Notes under the pieces: model-generated | Told to the model about the DNA's origin: nothing | Seen by the model: only the letters and a program-made list of their open reading frames with translations | Databases searched by the model: none | In this document: positions 12,277-13,988 of the stretch, one piece after another | Layout: each line of letters begins with the position of its first letter | How positions within the stretch are numbered: the stretch's first letter is position 1 | Assembly (NCBI GenBank): GCA_045545455.1 | Contig: JAZQAY010000102.1 | Location: forward strand, 1-13,988 | DNA from: RUG754 sp045545455 | GTDB lineage: Bacteria; Bacillota; Clostridia; Peptostreptococcales; Anaerovoracaceae | Reading direction: 5' to 3' | DNA: 13,988 nt | Translations under genes and position numbers: made by a program

Positions 12277-13158
12277 TTAGCAATCGATCTTAGGGATGTA
12301 GAGTTCTTCCCACTGGCCGACTTTGCCCATTCCTAAGAAGTTGATGAGACCTGCGTGATCTGCCTTCTCAAGAGGGATGCCTGCCTGCTCGTGGTTAGCT
12401 CCTACGTACTCGATAGCCTGACGAAGTGCAGGATACATGTAGTTGATGGGAACTAACGCGAAGTGAGCGATCTTAGGCTTGATGTACTCGAGATCCTTCT
12501 TTGTGAGAACGTCGAGTCCTCCGCAGACTACCAGGGAAACTCTTCCGTCCATGGCGTCTACGAATCTCTTGATCTCTTCGGGATTTCCGTGGAAGGATTT
12601 GCTGATGCCCTGTACGAGGTCAGCTCCTGCTTCCAGATACATCTTAGCACGACGGTTACGCTCAGCCTCGTCGGTGATGTCGGTACGTGCGATGATAACG
12701 GTCTCTTTGTATAACTTGTTCTCTGCTGCTGCACGGATCTTGCCTGCTGCTTCTTCAGCGGAGATAGTTGTGTTGAGGTCGGTCACGCAGATCGGGCAGC
12801 GCTTAGGGCTGATCTGGTCTTCGATAACGACACCGGAAGCTCCGGCTCTCTCGAAATCGTTTACAGTCTTGATAGTCGTTACAGCGTTTCCGTATGCTGT
12901 ATCGATATCAGCGATGAGGGGCTTGTCCAGCACATAACACATGTTGTTTACAGCGTAAACGTTGTCAGAACGTGTGTATAACTCTGCATCGGGAAGTCCT
13001 AATGCCATAGCAGCGAGAGTGAAACCACTGGAAAGAACTCCATCGAAACCTTCTGTCTCGTTGATGATCTTAGCGGTGATAGCATCTCCGCATCCACAAG
13101 TGATAACTGTTTCCTTTTCCTCCATCAGACGACGGAGCATTCCTCTGTCTGTTAACAT
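12277..13158 (-). CDS. Isocitrate lyase/PEP mutase superfamily enzyme with atypical active-site loop
   Basis: A 293-residue alpha/beta-barrel enzyme of the methylisocitrate lyase/PEP mutase family, whose members make or break C-C or C-P bonds next to a carboxylate. Visible: LSSGFTLAAMALGLPD (42-57), magnesium site ADIDTAYGN (83-91), VIEDQISPKRC (111-121), IIARTD (155-160), GADLVQGIS (178-186) and the C-terminal helices. In C-C lyases the gating loop reads K-K/R-C-G-H; here it is KRCPIC (119-124), so the Cys is kept but Gly-His is lost. Substrate is unknown; 2,3-dimethylmalate- or methylisocitrate-type lyase, or oxaloacetate decarboxylase-like activity, are options. The ATG follows AAAGGA with a 9-nt gap, 30 bases after dctQ. 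Being the last gene of a TRAP operon, it probably acts on the imported organic acid. Confidence 0.85.
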   Translation of the reverse strand: MLTDRGMLRRLMEEKETVITCGCGDAITAKIINETEGFDGVLSSGFTLAAMALGLPDAELYTRSDNVYAVNNMCYVLDKPLIADIDTAYGNAVTTIKTVNDFERAGASGVVIEDQISPKRCPICVTDLNTTISAEEAAGKIRAAAENKLYKETVIIARTDITDEAERNRRAKMYLEAGADLVQGISKSFHGNPEEIKRFVDAMDGRVSLVVCGGLDVLTKKDLEYIKPKIAHFALVPINYMYPALRQAIEYVGANHEQAGIPLEKADHAGLINFLGMGKVGQWEELYIPKIDC

Positions 13159-13188
13159 GGTAATCTGTCCTTTCGTTATACTTAAATA

Positions 13189-13746
13189 TTAGATGCTGGC
13201 ATTCTCTTCATCAGGGTCAACCCTGTCCGCAAAGAGAATTGTCGTAGCGTTTTTATCGAGAATGTTTTTAACCAGTACGAACAGTGATTCTATCGTCATC
13301 ATCAGGAATGAGAATGGCGGCAGATAGTACATGAACCATACCGGAAGTGACGTCGTACCCGCGATGAACGTAAGCTTGTCCTGAGTTGCGGAGATAGCAT
13401 ATTTCATGGAGAATATCATCATTACGCAGTAGGCTGCTACCTCGATCAGCAGAACGATTATGGATATGATGTGAGCAGCCTTCTTAGGCAGCTTGTTCAC
13501 AACTGCGACGATCCTGGGCATTACGCCGGCTGAAAGCGCCAGGCAGAATGAAGGAAGAATCGTCAAAGGCATCAGATAGTAGGATACTACTTCGAAGGTT
13601 CCTACCAAAGCCTTGTTGGCAACGTTTCTCACGAGTACGTCAACTGTTATGTAAAGCATCATGCAGAACACGCCTGCTCCTCCGAGAGCCAGGAATATCT
13701 GCTTGATCTTGGAGTGGACTCCATATAATCTGTTTAAAGTATCCAT
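13189..13746 (-). CDS. dctQ: TRAP transporter small permease (DctQ family)
   Basis: A 185-residue protein with four hydrophobic segments (about 17-37, 50-72, 92-112 and 135-160). The DctQ signature DVLVRNV...VGTFEVV at 36-54 joins segments 1 and 2. It forms the small membrane subunit of a sodium-driven TRAP uptake system with DctM and an external binding protein DctP. Length is usual. The ATG follows AAGGAGG with a 7-nt gap, 12 bases after the dctM stop, and the lyase gene follows closely. The binding protein gene is not in the window; it would be expected upstream, to the right. Substrate cannot be read, but organic acids are typical. Confidence 0.9.
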   Translation of the reverse strand: MDTLNRLYGVHSKIKQIFLALGGAGVFCMMLYITVDVLVRNVANKALVGTFEVVSYYLMPLTILPSFCLALSAGVMPRIVAVVNKLPKKAAHIISIIVLLIEVAAYCVMMIFSMKYAISATQDKLTFIAGTTSLPVWFMYYLPPFSFLMMTIESLFVLVKNILDKNATTILFADRVDPDEENASI

Positions 13747-13758
13747 AGAGCAGCCTCC

Positions 13759-13988
13759 TTATCCCATCATACTCGGCAGATAGGTAACGACCTGAGGGAA
13801 GAGGACTATAAGTCCACCCACGATGACCGTTGCCGCTATCGCGAATACTATTGATTTACTGAACGCTCCTTCAACAGGGATACCTGCTGTACCGCATACG
13901 GAATATACGCAGACGCCTACGGGAGGTGTGAGCTGACCGATTACGCAGCAGAAGCAAACGATGATACCGAACCACAGCATATCGATAC
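13759..13988 (-). CDS. dctM: TRAP transporter large permease (DctM family), C-terminal end only
   Basis: Only the last 75 residues or so are present; the frame stays open to the right edge (ATC GAT before the internal Met at 13980), so that Met is not the start. The WFGIIVCFCCVIGQLTPPVG segment is the hallmark DctM C-terminal motif: the family has a G-x-x-TPPVG loop that helps form the ion and substrate site. A final hydrophobic helix ends at YLPSMMG. It lies 12 bases upstream of dctQ in the usual M-Q arrangement reversed from the common P-Q-M order. Confidence 0.88.
   Translation of the reverse strand, partial: IDMLWFGIIVCFCCVIGQLTPPVGVCVYSVCGTAGIPVEGAFSKSIVFAIAATVIVGGLIVLFPQVVTYLPSMMG

Overview
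The window looks like the chromosome of an anaerobic Clostridia-type Bacillota. This is inferred from the Gram-positive capsule set (CpsB/CpsC/CpsD-type proteins), a class B sortase, an LCP ligase, strong AGGAGG-type ribosome binding sites, several TTG starts, and a TRAP transporter beside a lyase. I cannot name the species from sequence alone. Every gene I can support is on the minus strand, so the window reads from right to left.

Right edge to about 12.2 kb: the end of a TRAP large permease (dctM, cut by the window), its small permease (dctQ) and an isocitrate lyase/PEP mutase-family enzyme. They form one tight catabolic operon that ends in a hairpin at 12209-12239. The enzyme has an unusual active-site loop.

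11.8-10.8 kb: a monocistronic threonine-aldolase-like PLP enzyme with its own promoter and a clear intrinsic terminator. The promoter sits in a large nested inverted repeat. The gene-free stretches on both sides of this gene share short GC-rich motifs. The one at 10504-10724 is an array of four diverged GACGGG...CCCGTC units.

10.4-9.7 kb: a small serine recombinase whose -10-like box lies in a perfect short inverted repeat, followed by a symmetrical terminator at 9649-9684.

9.6 kb to the left edge: a surface polysaccharide operon. A good promoter (TTGAAA-17-TATAAA) drives a structured leader of about 120 nt. The gene order is then: chain-length/kinase-adaptor protein, class B-like sortase, LCP ligase, small secreted protein with a KTGE-type sorting signal, PHP tyrosine phosphatase, BY-kinase, polyprenyl-phosphate sugar transferase, glycerol-3-phosphate cytidylyltransferase, NodB-type deacetylase, tandem GNAT acyltransferase, and the start of a CDP-glycerol glycerophosphotransferase. 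The first genes overlap by ATGA and are probably translationally coupled.

How the operon works together (inference from families): the sugar transferase starts a lipid-linked repeat unit. The CpsB/C/D-like phosphotyrosine switch controls chain length and export. TagD-like and TagB/F-like proteins supply and add glycerol phosphate. The deacetylase and GNAT protein trim or acylate the sugars. The LCP protein attaches the polymer to the wall, and the sortase may anchor the small secreted protein in the same place. No flippase or polymerase is visible; they are expected to the left of the window. Base composition drops abruptly near 3420, inside the 3' end of the sugar transferase gene. The glycerol-phosphate and decoration genes therefore look like a strain-variable cassette joined to a conserved regulatory half.
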